From NCBI RefSeq assembly GCF_001673635.1, contig NZ_LZMH01000008.1:62001-126000 (forward strand): DNA of 64,000 nt. The letters run 5' to 3'. The notes beneath the pieces were generated by a model. The model did not search any database and was not told the DNA's origin. It saw nothing but the letters and a program-made list of their open reading frames with translations. Shown piece by piece: positions 27,832 through 39,281 of this stretch. Source of the DNA: Mycobacterium asiaticum (lineage in GTDB: Bacteria > Actinomycetota > Actinomycetes > Mycobacteriales > Mycobacteriaceae). A program made the position numbers and the translations under genes. Every line of letters begins with the position of its first letter. Within the stretch, counting starts at the first letter, position 1.

Positions 27832-30027
27832 CTACTCGGGTTCGAGCCAGATCGCCGAGTTGGGCGGTAGCACCATGACCGCCGACGCCGGCCGTCCGTG
27901 CCACGGCTCGTCGCTGGCGTTGACGCCCCCGAGGTTGCCCCGCCCGGAACCGTTGTAGATCGTCGCGTCGGTGTTGAGCACTTCTCGCCACCGGCCGGCC
28001 TGCGGCAGGCCCAACCGGTAGCCGCTGTGCTCGGCACCCGCGAAGTTGAACACGCAGGCCATCACCGAACCGTCGCTGCCATACCGCAGGAAGCTGAGCA
28101 CGTTGTTGGCGGAGTCGTTGGCGTCGATCCAGGAATAACCCTCGGGAGTGGTGTCCTGGCTCCACAACGCCGAGTGGCTGGCGTAGATCCCGTTGATGTC
28201 GCGCACCAGCCGCAGGACACCGTTGGAGAATCCTTGCTCGTCGAGCTGCCACCAATCCAGGCCGCGTTCCTCGGACCATTCCGCACGCTGTCCGAACTCC
28301 TGCCCCATGAACAGCAATTGCTTGCCGGGGTGGGCCCACTGGTAGGCCAGCAGGTTGCGCAGGCCGGCCGCCTTGGTGTGATTGTCGCCCGGCATCCGCC
28401 CCCACAGGGTGCCCTTGCCGTGCACCACCTCGTCGTGGCTGAGCGGCAGCACATAATTCTCGCTGAACGCGTACAGCAGCGAAAAGGTCATCTCGTGGTG
28501 GTGATAGTTGCGATAGATCGGATCACGGCTGAGGTAATCCAGCGTGTCGTGCATCCAGCCCATGTTCCATTTCATTGAAAAGCCAAGGCCGCCGAGGTTG
28601 GTTGGCCTTGTCACGCCGGGCCAGGACGTCGATTCCTCGGCGATGGTGACGATGCCGGGCGCCACCTTGTGTGCCGTGGCGTTCATCTCCTGCAGGAACT
28701 GCACGGCCTCCAGGTTCTCCCGGCCGCCGTAGATGTTGGGTGTCCAACCGCCCTCCGGACGTGAGTAGTCCAGGTAGAGCATCGACGCGACCGCATCCAC
28801 CCGCAGGCCGTCGATGTGGAACTCCTGCAGCCAGTACAAGGCGTTGGCCACCAGGAAATTGCGCACCTCCGGTCGACCGAAGTCGAAAACGTAGGTGCCC
28901 CAGTCCAGCTGCTCACCGCGCTTGGGGTCGGAATGCTCGTAGAGCGGGGTGCCGTCGAATCGGCCCAATGCCCAGGCGTCCTTGGGGAAGTGGGCGGGCA
29001 CCCAGTCCACGATCACCCCGATACCGGCCTGGTGCAGCGCGTCCACCACGGCGCGGAACTCGTCGGGTGTGCCGAAACGCGACGAGGGCGCGTAGTACGA
29101 CGTGACCTGGTATCCCCACGATCCACCGAAGGGGTGCTCGGCGACGGGCAGCAGTTCGACGTGCGTGAACCCTTGCTCGACAACGTATTCGGTGAGCTCG
29201 CGAGCGAGCTGCAGATAGCTCAGTCCGGGACGCCAGGAGCCGAGGTGGACCTCGAGGGTGCTCATCGGCTCGAACACCGGGTTACGGCTGGGGCGCTGCG
29301 TCATCCACTCGTCGTCGCTCCAGGTGTACTCGCTGACCATGACTCGCGAGGCCGTCTGGGGTGGCACTTCGGTGCCGAACGCGAACGGGTCGGCACGATC
29401 GGACACCACGCCGTCGGCGCCGTGCACCCGGAACTTGTACAGGCCGTTGACCGGAAAGTCCGGCCAGAACAATTCCCACACGCCCGAGGAGCCGAGCACG
29501 CGCATCGGGGCGTCGTTGCCCGTCCACCCGTTGAACTCGCCGATCAGGCTGACGCCCTTGGCGTTGGGCGCCCATACCGCGAATGACACCCCGTTGACCA
29601 CGCCGTCGGGTGTGGTGAACGAACGCGGGTGCGCACCAAGGACTTCCCAGAGCCGTTCGTGCCGGCCCTCGGCGAACAGATGGAGGTCCACCTCGCCCAG
29701 TGTGGGCAGGAACCGGTAGGGGTCGGCGACGACATGCGGACCGGAACCCTCGTAGGCCACCTCGAGCCGGTAGTCGACCAGGTCGACAAACGGCAGCGCG
29801 ACGGCGAAAAGTCCGGAATCGATGTGCTGCAAGGGATATCGGTCGCCACCGACCAGCGCTACAACGCTGGTCGCGTGGGGACGGAAAGCCCGGACGACAG
29901 TGTGGTCACCGTACTCGTGGGCGCCCAAAATGCCGTGCGGATTGTGATGAGCGCCCGCGGCGAGCGTGGCGACCTCGGCGGGGTCGGGTGCCAGATGAGT
30001 ACTGGTCAGTTGATCGGCTTTATTCAT
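27832..30027 (-). CDS. glgB: 1,4-alpha-glucan branching enzyme GlgB
   Basis: Introduces alpha-1,6 branches into alpha-glucan. The 731-residue GH13 protein has two N-terminal beta-sandwich domains (CBM48 type), the catalytic barrel with nucleophile Asp in [11 protein letters not shown], acid Glu in TIAEESTSW and LSHDEVVHG, and a C-terminal beta domain. It begins 6 bases after glgE ends, so the two form an operon that makes branched glucan from maltose-1-phosphate. Confidence 0.97.
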   Translation of the reverse strand: MNKADQLTSTHLAPDPAEVATLAAGAHHNPHGILGAHEYGDHTVVRAFRPHATSVVALVGGDRYPLQHIDSGLFAVALPFVDLVDYRLEVAYEGSGPHVVADPYRFLPTLGEVDLHLFAEGRHERLWEVLGAHPRSFTTPDGVVNGVSFAVWAPNAKGVSLIGEFNGWTGNDAPMRVLGSSGVWELFWPDFPVNGLYKFRVHGADGVVSDRADPFAFGTEVPPQTASRVMVSEYTWSDDEWMTQRPSRNPVFEPMSTLEVHLGSWRPGLSYLQLARELTEYVVEQGFTHVELLPVAEHPFGGSWGYQVTSYYAPSSRFGTPDEFRAVVDALHQAGIGVIVDWVPAHFPKDAWALGRFDGTPLYEHSDPKRGEQLDWGTYVFDFGRPEVRNFLVANALYWLQEFHIDGLRVDAVASMLYLDYSRPEGGWTPNIYGGRENLEAVQFLQEMNATAHKVAPGIVTIAEESTSWPGVTRPTNLGGLGFSMKWNMGWMHDTLDYLSRDPIYRNYHHHEMTFSLLYAFSENYVLPLSHDEVVHGKGTLWGRMPGDNHTKAAGLRNLLAYQWAHPGKQLLFMGQEFGQRAEWSEERGLDWWQLDEQGFSNGVLRLVRDINGIYASHSALWSQDTTPEGYSWIDANDSANNVLSFLRYGSDGSVMACVFNFAGAEHSGYRLGLPQAGRWREVLNTDATIYNGSGRGNLGGVNASDEPWHGRPASAVMVLPPNSAIWLEPE

Positions 30028-30033
30028 TTTCCC

Positions 30034-32142
30034 TCACCTCCTGCGCAGCAGCCTGACGCGGGACTCTTCGGGTATGAGCGGCATGTTGACGATGTGGGCG
30101 ACTGCACGCCCCGGGTCGATGCGGATGTAATTGCTCTGCCCCCATTGGTATTCCTCACCGGTGATCTCGTCGCGCACCCAGAACCGCTCGTAGGGCTCCC
30201 TGCCCAATGCCTCCATGTCCAGCCACAACATCGCCTCTTCGGGCCCGAATGCGTTGATCGTCACCACCACCAGGACGCAGTCTCCGGTGGCCGGGTCGAA
30301 CTTGCTGTACGCCAGCAACGCGTCGTTGTCGATGCTGTGGAAGTGAATGTTGCGCAATTGCTGCAATGCCGGGTGTAGCCGGCGAATTTCGTTGAGCCGC
30401 TTGATGAACGGCTCCAGTGAGCGACCTTCGGCCAGCGCGCCCTCGAAGTCACGCGGGCGCAGTTCGTACTTCTCGGAGTCCAGGTACTCTTCGCTGCCCT
30501 CCCGCACCGCGCGGTGTTCGAACAGCTCGTACCCGGAGTACACCCCCCAGGCTGGGCTCATGGTGGCCGCCAGCACGGCGCGGATGGCGAACATGCCCGG
30601 GCCGTGATGCTGCAGCACCTCGTGCAGGATGTCCGGGGTGTTGACGAAGAGGTTCGGTGTGCGGAAGTCGGCGAGCCGGGCGATGTCGTTGCCGAATTCG
30701 GTCAGCTCCCATTTGGCCGTGCGCCAGGTGAAGTAACTGTAGGACTGGGTGAAGCCCAGCTTGGCCAGCCCGTACTGGCGAGCGGGCGGGGTGAAGGCCT
30801 CCGAGAGGAACAGCACGTCGGGATGAACGGCTTTCACCTGAGCGATCAACCAGGCCCAGAAGTTCGGCGGCTTGGTGTGCGGGTTGTCGACCCGAAAGAA
30901 CTTGACGCCGTGGTCAATCCAGTGCAGCACCACGCGCAGCACCTCGTCGTAGAGGCCCGCGGGGTCGTTGTCGAAGTTGAGCGGATAGATGTCCTGATAC
31001 TTCTTCGGCGGATTCTCCGCGTAGGCGATGGTGCCGTCCGGCAGCTCGGTGAACCAGTTGCGGTGGTCGCGGGCCCAGGGATGGTCCGGCGCACACTGCA
31101 GCGCCAGGTCCAGTGCCACCTCCATGCCCAGCTCGCGAGCGGCGGCGACGAAGTCGTCGAAGTCGTCGATCGTGCCCAGGCTCGGGTGGACGGCGTCATG
31201 GCCGCCGTCGGCGCTGCCGATCGCCCACGGGGATCCGACGTCACCCGGAGATGCGGTCGGATTGTTGTTGCGACCCTTGCGGTGCACCTCGCCGATCGGA
31301 TGGATCGGCGGCAGATACACCACATCGAAGGCCATGTCGGCGATCCGGGGCAGCGCGGCCGCGGCGGTGGCGAAGGTGCCGTGCACCGGGTTCCCGTCGC
31401 CGTCCCAGCCGCCGGTGGACCGCGGGAACATCTCGTACCACGAGCCGAACCGGGCCAGCGGCCGGTCCACCCACACGCCGTACTGTTCGCCCCGCGTGAC
31501 CAGCTCCCGCAGCGGGAACTGGTCGAGCAGTTCCTCGACTTCCGGGCTCAGCGCCAGCGCGGTGCGCGTCAGCGGATCGCCCGGGGTGCGCAGCGCCGTC
31601 GCGGCTTCCAGCAGCGGGTGGCGCAGTTGACGGGGCACGCCGGTGGCGGCGCGTTCGAACAGCGCGGCCCCCACCAGGAGGTCGTTGGAGAGCTCGTTCT
31701 CTCCTTGGCCAGCATCGAGCTTGGCGATCACCCCGTGGCGCCAACTGTGAATCGGGTCGCCCCAGCCGTCGACGCGAAACGTCCACAACCCGGCCCGGTC
31801 CGGGGTGAACTGTCCGTGGAAGACGTAGGGTTCCAAACCCTCCGTCATCGGCAACTGCAACGGCTTGACGCGTTGCTCGGCTGACTGGTCGGCCCTGGCG
31901 GGATCCGGCCGCCCGGCCAGTTCGGACTCGGCGGGCTGTACCGCCTTGAGCTTGCGCACCTCTGCGCCCTGGGGGTACCGCGTCCCCAGGAACCGCACCA
32001 CCAGCGTGGCGGCCACGGCCTCGTGGCCTTCGCGCCAGACCGCCGCTCGGACCGGAATTACCTCACCGACCACCGCTTTCGCGGGATACGCACCGCAGGA
32101 GACAACGGGCTGAACGTCATCTATCTCGACACGACCGGGCAC
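30034..32142 (-). CDS. glgE: Alpha-1,4-glucan:maltose-1-phosphate maltosyltransferase GlgE
   Basis: Extends alpha-glucan using maltose-1-phosphate made by TreS and Pep2. It is a validated drug target in M. tuberculosis because the substrate becomes toxic when it accumulates. The 702-residue GH13_3 protein has the nucleophile Asp near residue 419 ([11 protein letters not shown]) and the acid Glu in [13 protein letters not shown] 32142 is the only possible start because an in-frame stop lies 16 codons upstream, so the N-terminal extension of the tuberculosis protein is missing. Confidence 0.96.
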   Translation of the reverse strand: MPGRVEIDDVQPVVSCGAYPAKAVVGEVIPVRAAVWREGHEAVAATLVVRFLGTRYPQGAEVRKLKAVQPAESELAGRPDPARADQSAEQRVKPLQLPMTEGLEPYVFHGQFTPDRAGLWTFRVDGWGDPIHSWRHGVIAKLDAGQGENELSNDLLVGAALFERAATGVPRQLRHPLLEAATALRTPGDPLTRTALALSPEVEELLDQFPLRELVTRGEQYGVWVDRPLARFGSWYEMFPRSTGGWDGDGNPVHGTFATAAAALPRIADMAFDVVYLPPIHPIGEVHRKGRNNNPTASPGDVGSPWAIGSADGGHDAVHPSLGTIDDFDDFVAAARELGMEVALDLALQCAPDHPWARDHRNWFTELPDGTIAYAENPPKKYQDIYPLNFDNDPAGLYDEVLRVVLHWIDHGVKFFRVDNPHTKPPNFWAWLIAQVKAVHPDVLFLSEAFTPPARQYGLAKLGFTQSYSYFTWRTAKWELTEFGNDIARLADFRTPNLFVNTPDILHEVLQHHGPGMFAIRAVLAATMSPAWGVYSGYELFEHRAVREGSEEYLDSEKYELRPRDFEGALAEGRSLEPFIKRLNEIRRLHPALQQLRNIHFHSIDNDALLAYSKFDPATGDCVLVVVTINAFGPEEAMLWLDMEALGREPYERFWVRDEITGEEYQWGQSNYIRIDPGRAVAHIVNMPLIPEESRVRLLRRR

Positions 32143-32402
32143 CGAATCACTCCATTTCGATTCCCGATTCCAACGCGGTCCGCATTGTCATCGGGGGTTT
32201 CGGGGTTTTCCTAGGCTTCTCACCCCAACCGGCTCCGCTGGCGTCATCGGGGTGTTCGTTCGTTAGGTCGATGTCTGCTCGCCTCCGTGCGCCCCATACC
32301 CACCCTAGTGTCCGGCTACACCGGGGGCGCCAAAAAGCCGTCTCCCTATGGGGTCGCTGTGGAACGCTGCACGCAGCGAAAACCGCAGTAACGTAGACGT
32401 GC
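32143..32402. promoter_or_regulatory. Divergent glgE/glgP promoter region
   Basis: A 260-base gap between divergent genes of glucan synthesis and breakdown. It must hold both promoters. No convincing -10/-35 pair, operator or small gene was identified. It includes a run of short G and C tracts around 32190-32260 and no plausible open frame. Confidence 0.45.
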
Positions 32403-34997
32403 GTGAAGGCCCTTCGTCGCTTTAACGTCCGTGCCCACCTTCCCGACCGTCTCGCCGCGCTGGACCAACTGTCGACGAACCTGCGCTGGTCCTGGGAGAA
32501 ACCCACGCAGGACCTCTTCGCGAGCATCGACCCGGAGCTGTGGTCCAACTGCGGCAAGGATCCGGTGGCGGTGCTCGGCGCCGTCAAACCCGCTCGCCTC
32601 GACGAGCTGGCGATGGACGAGGACTTCCTGCGGCGCCTCGACGAACTCGCGGCCGATCTGAACGACTATCTGACCCGTCCGCTGTGGTATCAGCAGCAGG
32701 AGGCCGCGGGCGTCGCGATGCCCACCGGGATTGCGTACTTCTCGATGGAGTTCGGCATCGCCGAGGTGTTGCCCAACTACTCCGGTGGACTGGGAATCCT
32801 GGCCGGCGACCATCTGAAGGCCGCATCCGATCTCGGGTTGCCGTTGATCGCCGTGGGCCTGTACTACCGCTCAGGATATTTCCGCCAGTCGCTGACCGCC
32901 GACGGCTGGCAGCAGGAGACGTACCCCTCGTTGGACCCGCAGGGCCTGCCGTTGCGCCTGCTCACCGACGGCGTCGGCGATCCGGTGCTCGTCGAGCTGG
33001 CGCTGCCGGACTCCGCCCGGCTGCGGGCGCGCGTCTGGGTGGCGCAGGTGGGTCGGGTGCCATTGCTTTTGCTGGACTCCGATGTGCCGGAAAACGAACA
33101 CGAGCTGCGCAGCGTCACCGACCGCCTCTACGGCGGAGACCAGGAACACCGAATCAAGCAGGAGATCCTGGCCGGCATCGGTGGGGTGCGGGCGATCCGG
33201 GCGTTCACCGCCATCGAGGGGCGCCCGGCGCCCGAGGTGTTCCACATGAACGAAGGCCACGCCGGATTCCTCGGCGCCGAACGCATCCGCGAACTGGTCA
33301 CCGGTGCCGGCCTGGATTACGACACCGCGTTGACGGTGGTGCGATCGAGCACCGTGTTCACCACCCACACCCCGGTGCCCGCGGGCATCGACCGCTTCCC
33401 GGTGGAGATGGTGCAGCGCTACTTCGACGACGAGGGCGCCAGCGTCGCCACCCTGCTGCCCGGTGTTCCCACCGCACGGATCCTCGCCCTGGGCGCCGAG
33501 GACGACCCGACCAAGTTCAACATGGCGCACATGGGGTTGCGGTTGGCGCAGCGGGCCAATGGTGTCTCGCTGCTGCATGGCCGGGTGAGCCGGGTGATGT
33601 TCAACGAGTTGTGGCCGGGCTTCGACCCGGAGGAGGTGCCGATCGGGTCGATCACCAACGGTGTGCACGCGCGCACCTGGGCGGCGCCGCAGTGGCTGCA
33701 GCTGGGCCGTGAGTTGGCCGGGTCCGACTCGTTCAGCGAGCCGGCCGTGTGGCTGCGGTTGCAGCAGGTCGATCCGGGCCATTTGTGGTGGATTCGCTCG
33801 CAGCTGCGGGCCCTCCTGGTCGAGGACGTGCGGGCCCGGCTGCACCGGTCGTGGCTGGCGCGCGGCGCGTCAGAGGCCGAATTAGGTTGGATTAAAACGG
33901 CTTTTGACCCCAACGCGTTGACCATCGGGTTCGCCCGACGGGTGCCGACGTACAAGCGCCTGACCCTGATGCTGCGCGACCCGGAGCGGCTCGAGCGGTT
34001 GCTGCTCGACCCGGAACGGCCGATTCAGCTGATCGTCGCCGGAAAGTCACACCCGGCCGACGACGGCGGAAAAGCGTTGATCCAGCAGGTCGTCCGTTTC
34101 GCCGACCGCCCCGAGGTGCGCCACCGCATCGCTTTCCTGCCCGACTACGACATGTCCATGGCCCGGCTGCTCTATTGGGGCTGCGACGTCTGGCTGAACA
34201 ACCCGCTGCGGCCGCTGGAAGCCTGCGGCACGTCGGGAATGAAGAGCGCGCTCAATGGCGGCCTGAACTTGTCCATCCGCGACGGTTGGTGGGACGAGTG
34301 GTACGACGGCGAGAACGGTTGGGAGATCCCGTCGGCCGACGGTGTCGCCGACGACAACCGGCGCGACGACCTGGAGGCCAACGGGTTGTACAACCTGCTG
34401 GAGCAGGCGGTGGCCCCGAAGTTCTACGAGCGTGACGAGCAGGGCGTGCCGCCGCGCTGGATCGAGATGGTGCGGCACACCCTGCAAACGCTGGGTCCGA
34501 AGGTGCTGGCCTCCCGGATGGTCACCGACTACGTCGAGCGCTACTACCTGCCGGCGGCTGAGTCGCTGCGCAAGACAATCGGGGCGCTGACGGGTGGGCA
34601 CGAGTTCGATGCGGCCCGCGAACTGGCGGCCTACCGCCGCCGCGTGCACGAGGCGTGGCCCAAGATCGACATCACCGACGTGGACAGCACGGGACTGCCC
34701 GACACCCCGCTGCTGGGATCGAAGCTGACACTCACCGCGACCGTGCAACTGGCCGGTCTGGCGCCCGACGAAGTGACCGTGCAGGCGGTGCTGGGTCGCG
34801 TCGACGCCGGCGACGAGTTGCTCGATCCGATCACCGTGGAGATGTCTTATGCGGGGAGCGCCGAAGGGGGCAACCAAGTCTTTTCGGCGACGACGCCGCT
34901 GCCGCTGGCCGGAGCGCTCGGGTACACCGTGCGGGTGCTGCCCCGGCATCCGATGCTGGCCGGCAGCAACGAACTCGGGCTGGTCACGCTGGCTTAG
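32403..34997 (+). CDS. glgP: Alpha-glucan phosphorylase GlgP
   Basis: Releases glucose-1-phosphate from the non-reducing ends of alpha-glucan, using pyridoxal phosphate. The 864-residue protein has the N-terminal DUF3417 region of this phosphorylase subgroup and the GT35 core with SMEFGIAEVLPNYSGGLG, HMNEGHAGF and the cofactor-binding region around PLEACGTSGMKSALNGG. GTG start. It is transcribed away from glgE-glgB and converges on dinG with a 4-base overlap. Confidence 0.94.
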   Translation: MKALRRFNVRAHLPDRLAALDQLSTNLRWSWEKPTQDLFASIDPELWSNCGKDPVAVLGAVKPARLDELAMDEDFLRRLDELAADLNDYLTRPLWYQQQEAAGVAMPTGIAYFSMEFGIAEVLPNYSGGLGILAGDHLKAASDLGLPLIAVGLYYRSGYFRQSLTADGWQQETYPSLDPQGLPLRLLTDGVGDPVLVELALPDSARLRARVWVAQVGRVPLLLLDSDVPENEHELRSVTDRLYGGDQEHRIKQEILAGIGGVRAIRAFTAIEGRPAPEVFHMNEGHAGFLGAERIRELVTGAGLDYDTALTVVRSSTVFTTHTPVPAGIDRFPVEMVQRYFDDEGASVATLLPGVPTARILALGAEDDPTKFNMAHMGLRLAQRANGVSLLHGRVSRVMFNELWPGFDPEEVPIGSITNGVHARTWAAPQWLQLGRELAGSDSFSEPAVWLRLQQVDPGHLWWIRSQLRALLVEDVRARLHRSWLARGASEAELGWIKTAFDPNALTIGFARRVPTYKRLTLMLRDPERLERLLLDPERPIQLIVAGKSHPADDGGKALIQQVVRFADRPEVRHRIAFLPDYDMSMARLLYWGCDVWLNNPLRPLEACGTSGMKSALNGGLNLSIRDGWWDEWYDGENGWEIPSADGVADDNRRDDLEANGLYNLLEQAVAPKFYERDEQGVPPRWIEMVRHTLQTLGPKVLASRMVTDYVERYYLPAAESLRKTIGALTGGHEFDAARELAAYRRRVHEAWPKIDITDVDSTGLPDTPLLGSKLTLTATVQLAGLAPDEVTVQAVLGRVDAGDELLDPITVEMSYAGSAEGGNQVFSATTPLPLAGALGYTVRVLPRHPMLAGSNELGLVTLA

Positions 34998-36985
34998 CCA
35001 GCCCCGGTGGTGCCGGCGGGCCCCCGCGCCAACCGGGTGAGTGCCGCGCGGACCTGCTCTGGGTTGGTCGTGGGCCAGAACGGCGGCAGGGATGCTCGCA
35101 GGTATTCGCCGTACCGGGCGGTGGCCATCCGCGAATCAAGCACCGCGACCACGCCCCGGTCGGAGACGCGACGCAACAGCCGGCCCGACCCCTGCGCCAG
35201 CAGCAGCGCCGCATGGCTGGCCGCCACCGCCATGAAGCCGTTGCCCCCGCGGGCCGCCACCGCCCGCTGGCGAGCGCTGAGCAGCGGATCGTCGGGCCGG
35301 GGGAACGGGATCCGGTCGATCAGCACCAACGACAACGACGGGCCCGGGACGTCGACGCCCTGCCACAACGACAGCGTGCCGAACAACGACGTCGCCGGGT
35401 CCTCGGCGAACTGCTCGACCAAGGCTGACGTGCTGTCGTCGCCCTGACACAGCACCGGCGTGGACAATCGCTCCCGCATGGCCTCGGCGGTCGCGCGAGC
35501 CGCCCGCATCGACGAGAAGAGTCCCAGCGTCCGGCCGCCGGCCGCGGTGACGAGTTCGGCGATCTCGGTCAGTTGTTCGGCCGAGCCCACGCCGTCGCGG
35601 CCGGGCGGCGGCAGATGCGCGGCCACGTACAGGATTCCGGACTTGGCGTGCTGGAACGGCGAACCGACATCCAGGCCCCGCCACTGCTGGGCGTCGCCGC
35701 TCAGCCCCCACGCCTCGGCCATCGCGTCGAACGTCCCACCGACCGTCAGCGTCGCCGAGGTCAACACCGTCGTCGACCGGGCGAAGACGTGACTGGCCAG
35801 CAGGGCGGCCACCGACAACGGGGCGACCCGCAGCACCGCGCGCGGTGAGCCGCGGTTGTCCTCGTGGTCGAGCCAGACGATGTCGGTGCGGTCCGGGATG
35901 GCCGGTCCGAACGAATCGAGGATCCGCGCGGCCGTATCGGAGATCTCGATCAGTGCCGCGGCCGCTTCGGCGCGCGCCGCGGCGGCCCGGGCATCACTGG
36001 TGCTCTCGATCGCCGAGCGGGCGGCGTTGGCCGCGTCGCGCAGCGCGGTCAGATAGGTCGCCAGCTCGTCGTCGAGGTAGTCGATGCGGCCAGGCTGCGC
36101 ATCGTGGATCGCCGACGAGAACGTCGCCGCGGCGGCTTCCAGTCGCTCGACCAACTCCGGGCTCACCAGCCGCGTTATCCGGCGCGCCGCAACGCCCAAA
36201 TTCGCCGACGTGAGTTCCGCGGTTGCCACCGAAGTCACCCGGTCGGTCAGTTCATGGGCCTCGTCGACGACCAGATACTCGTGTTCGGGCAACACCGCGG
36301 AGTCGGATACGGCATCGATGGCCAGCAGCGCATGATTGGTGACGACCACATCGGCGCCACCGGCACGCGCGCGTGCGCGCTCCGAAAAGCATTCGGCGCC
36401 AAAGGAACAGCGGGCAACACCGATGCACTCCCGCGCCGAGACGCTGACCTGCGACCAGGATCGGTCCGGCACACCGGGCTTGAGGTCGTCGCGGTCACCG
36501 GACTCGGTGCTCGACGCCCATTCGGTGAGGCGCTGCACGTCGCGACCCAACGCGCTCACCGCCATCGGGTTGAACAGTTCCTCCTGGGGCCGGTCGTCGG
36601 CGTCCTCGGCTCCGCCACCGTTGTGAGTCTTGTTCAAGCACAGGTAGTTTCGTCGTCCCTTGAGTAGGGCGAAGGTCGGCCGGCGGGGCAGGACGCCGGC
36701 CAGCGAGTCGGCCAGGCGGGGCAGATCCCGGTCAACGAGTTGGCGTTGCAGCGCGATCGTGGCCGTCGAGACGACCACGGGCGTGTCCTCGCTGACCGCC
36801 CGGACGATGGAAGGGATCAGGTAAGCCAGGGACTTACCGGTGCCGGTGCCGGCCTGCACGACCAGGTGCTCACCCGTCTCGAAGGCCTGGGCGACCGCGG
36901 ACGCCATCTCCACCTGGCCCTGACGCTCACTGCCGCCCAGCGCGGTGACCGCGACAGCCAGCAGATCGGGTACTGAATCGCTCAC
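34994..36985 (-). CDS. dinG: DinG-type ATP-dependent DNA helicase
   Basis: XPD/DinG-family superfamily 2 helicase, 663 residues, acting in DNA repair or R-loop removal. It has Walker A QAGTGTGKSLAYLIP, the DEAH box VVDEAHELTDR, and cysteines in the region CIGVARCSFGAECF that fit the family iron-sulfur cluster. Motif VI is QGSGRLLRR. Its end overlaps glgP on the other strand. It lies 6 bases downstream of pncB. Confidence 0.93.
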   Translation of the reverse strand: MSDSVPDLLAVAVTALGGSERQGQVEMASAVAQAFETGEHLVVQAGTGTGKSLAYLIPSIVRAVSEDTPVVVSTATIALQRQLVDRDLPRLADSLAGVLPRRPTFALLKGRRNYLCLNKTHNGGGAEDADDRPQEELFNPMAVSALGRDVQRLTEWASSTESGDRDDLKPGVPDRSWSQVSVSARECIGVARCSFGAECFSERARARAGGADVVVTNHALLAIDAVSDSAVLPEHEYLVVDEAHELTDRVTSVATAELTSANLGVAARRITRLVSPELVERLEAAAATFSSAIHDAQPGRIDYLDDELATYLTALRDAANAARSAIESTSDARAAAARAEAAAALIEISDTAARILDSFGPAIPDRTDIVWLDHEDNRGSPRAVLRVAPLSVAALLASHVFARSTTVLTSATLTVGGTFDAMAEAWGLSGDAQQWRGLDVGSPFQHAKSGILYVAAHLPPPGRDGVGSAEQLTEIAELVTAAGGRTLGLFSSMRAARATAEAMRERLSTPVLCQGDDSTSALVEQFAEDPATSLFGTLSLWQGVDVPGPSLSLVLIDRIPFPRPDDPLLSARQRAVAARGGNGFMAVAASHAALLLAQGSGRLLRRVSDRGVVAVLDSRMATARYGEYLRASLPPFWPTTNPEQVRAALTRLARGPAGTTGAG

Positions 36986-36991
36986 AGGCAG

Positions 36992-38290
36992 TCAGGTCGG
37001 GACGACTTGGGTCGGGATTGCGGGTTCACCGGGCGACAGACGCAGCCCCTCCCACGGCAGGCTGCGCAACCCAGACGCGACCAGTTCGCGCGCCGCGGTC
37101 AGGTCCGGTTCGGCGACCGCCTGCCCGGCGCGGACCAACGGCGTGGTCAACACCCGGTGCGTGTCGATGTCCGCCGGCGGGCGCCCCGCCGGATGCACCA
37201 CCTCCTCGGTGACGATTCCGGTCTGCCGTGCCAAGCGCAGCGCCGCTTTGCGGCCGCCGCGCGACTCCTTCTGACTGCTGCGCTTCTGCACCGGAATGCC
37301 GTCCACCTCAACCAATTTGTAGACCATGCTCGCCGTCGGCGCGCCCGATCCGGTGACCAGTGCGGTGCCCACCCCGTAGCTGTCCACCGGCGCCGCCTGC
37401 AGCCCTGCGATCGACATCTCGTCGAGATCGCTCGACACCACGATGCGGGTGCCGGTCGCACCGAGCTCGTCGAGCTGGGTGCGGACCTGGCGCGTCATCT
37501 CCACTAGGTCACCGGAGTCGATCCGCACCGCTCCGAGCTCCGGCCCTCCGGCGGCCACGGCGTTGGCCACCCCCTCGGTGATGTCGTAGGTGTCGACGAG
37601 CAGCGTGGTGCCGGTGCCCAGCGCCGCGACCTGGCCCCGGAAAGCGGCGAGTTCATCGGGCCCCGCTTTGGTGGTGTGCACCATGGTGAAGGCGTGCGCG
37701 GCCGTGCCCACCGCGGGAATGCCATATCGCCGCTGCGCTTCGAGGTTGGACGTGCCCGCGAAGCCGGCCACATAGGCGGCCCGCGCCGCGGCGACCGCGG
37801 CCTGCTCGTGCGTGCGGCGCGACCCCATGTCGATCAGCTCGCGGCCCTCGGCCGCATGGACCATGCGGGCCGCGGCCGACGCGATCGCCGCGTCGTGGTT
37901 GAAGATCGACAGCACCAGCGTTTCCAGCAGCACGCATTCGGCGAAGGTGCCGTGCACCGAGAGCACGGGCGAATAGGGGAAGAACAGCTCGCCCTCGGCG
38001 TAGCCGTCGATGTCGCCGCGGAAGCGAAAGTCGCGCAGGTAATCGACCGTCTCGGAGTCGAGAAACTCCGCCAGCAGATCGCACGCGACGTCATCAAATC
38101 TGAACTGCGGCAACGTCTCCAGCAAACGGCCGGTGCCGGCCACCACCCCGTAGCGCCGGCCCGGCGGCAGTCTGCGGGCGAACATCTCCCAGCTGGTCTG
38201 CCGATGCGCGGTGCCGTCCCGCAGCGCCGCCGCCAGCATCGTCAACTCGTATTTGTCGGTCAGCAGGCCTGCCAAGACCGGGGCGTTCAC
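36992..38290 (-). CDS. pncB1: Nicotinate phosphoribosyltransferase
   Basis: Salvages nicotinate to nicotinate mononucleotide in NAD synthesis. The 432-residue protein starts at GTG 38290 with the family motif [15 protein letters not shown] and has the phosphate-binding RIDSGDL segment. The frame stays open upstream but the sequence loses family character, so the GTG is preferred. It corresponds to Rv1330c and is divergent from clpS across 54 bases. Confidence 0.93.
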   Translation of the reverse strand: MNAPVLAGLLTDKYELTMLAAALRDGTAHRQTSWEMFARRLPPGRRYGVVAGTGRLLETLPQFRFDDVACDLLAEFLDSETVDYLRDFRFRGDIDGYAEGELFFPYSPVLSVHGTFAECVLLETLVLSIFNHDAAIASAAARMVHAAEGRELIDMGSRRTHEQAAVAAARAAYVAGFAGTSNLEAQRRYGIPAVGTAAHAFTMVHTTKAGPDELAAFRGQVAALGTGTTLLVDTYDITEGVANAVAAGGPELGAVRIDSGDLVEMTRQVRTQLDELGATGTRIVVSSDLDEMSIAGLQAAPVDSYGVGTALVTGSGAPTASMVYKLVEVDGIPVQKRSSQKESRGGRKAALRLARQTGIVTEEVVHPAGRPPADIDTHRVLTTPLVRAGQAVAEPDLTAARELVASGLRSLPWEGLRLSPGEPAIPTQVVPT

Positions 38291-38344
38291 ATTGCCACGG
38301 TATCGGCTGGCCGCAACGGAGTCCTGGCTCGGTATCCTTGCTCC

Positions 38345-38650
38345 ATGGTTGTAGCGATAGCGCCGGCCAAGCCAGGCAGTACCGGACAACGCGAATCCGC
38401 GCCGGTCGAGGCTACGACGAGCCCATGGGTCACCATCGTGTGGGACGACCCGGTCAACCTCATGACGTACGTGACCTATGTGTTCCAGAAGTTGTTCGGT
38501 TACAGCGAACCGCACGCGACGAAGCTGATGCTGCAGGTGCACAACGAAGGAAAGGCCGTGGTGTCCTCGGGCAGCAGAGAGTCGATGGAAGCTGACGTGT
38601 CCAAGCTGCATGCCGCCGGTTTGTGGGCGACGATGCAGCAGGACAGCTGA
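38345..38650 (+). CDS. clpS: ATP-dependent Clp protease adaptor ClpS
   Basis: Delivers N-degron substrates to the ClpC/ClpP protease. The 101-residue protein has an unstructured N-terminus and the ClpS core with the substrate-pocket segment [12 protein letters not shown] and the ClpC-contacting [15 protein letters not shown] 38345 gives the usual length. Confidence 0.94.
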   Translation: MVVAIAPAKPGSTGQRESAPVEATTSPWVTIVWDDPVNLMTYVTYVFQKLFGYSEPHATKLMLQVHNEGKAVVSSGSRESMEADVSKLHAAGLWATMQQDS

Positions 38651-38675
38651 GATACCCAGGCAGCCGGAAGCCATC

Positions 38676-39281
38676 GTGCGGAAATGGAAGCGCGTCGAAA
38701 CCCGTAGCGGCCCCAGATTTCGGTCCTCGCTGGCCCCGCACGAGTCAGCCCTGCTGAAGAATCTCGTCGGCGCGATGGTCGGGTTACTCGACGAGCGGCA
38801 GGCGACCTCGCCGTCGGACGAACTCGAGGAGATCACCGGCATAAAGACCGGTCATTCGGAGCGCCCAGGTGATCCGACGCTCGGGCGGCTGCTGCCGGAC
38901 TTCTACCGACGTGATGACTCAAACCCGACCAACTCGTCCGACCCGATGTCGCTGCAGGAATCCGAAGCGCTGAACGCGGCGCTGCGAAGCCTGCACGAGC
39001 CCGAGATCATCGACGCCAAACGCGTTGCCGCGCAGCGCTTGCTCGACACCGTCCCGGCCAACGGCGGCAGGTTCGAGCTGACGGAAGAGAGTGCCAACGC
39101 CTGGATCTCGGCCGTCAACGACCTGCGCCTGACGTTGGGCGTGATGCTCGACATCGGTCCGCAGGGGCCGGAACGGTTGCCGGCCGACCACCCGCTGGCG
39201 GCGCACTTCGATGTGTACCAGTGGTTGACCGTGTTGCAGGAATACCTGGTGCTGGTGCTGATGGGAAAGCCGGCGGGATGA
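38676..39281 (+). CDS. DUF2017 protein
   Basis: A 201-residue soluble protein of the actinobacterial DUF2017 family, which sits downstream of clpS in many actinobacteria. GTG 38676 gives the family start MRKWKRVETR. The protein is mostly helical and its function is unknown. It corresponds to Rv1332. The stop overlaps the start of the next gene (ATGA). Confidence 0.85.
   Translation: MRKWKRVETRSGPRFRSSLAPHESALLKNLVGAMVGLLDERQATSPSDELEEITGIKTGHSERPGDPTLGRLLPDFYRRDDSNPTNSSDPMSLQESEALNAALRSLHEPEIIDAKRVAAQRLLDTVPANGGRFELTEESANAWISAVNDLRLTLGVMLDIGPQGPERLPADHPLAAHFDVYQWLTVLQEYLVLVLMGKPAG

Noticed and set aside
36992..38842. A 616-residue nicotinate phosphoribosyltransferase reading from 38842
   Set aside because: The extra N-terminus overlaps clpS on the other strand and has no family similarity; GTG 38290 fits the family start.
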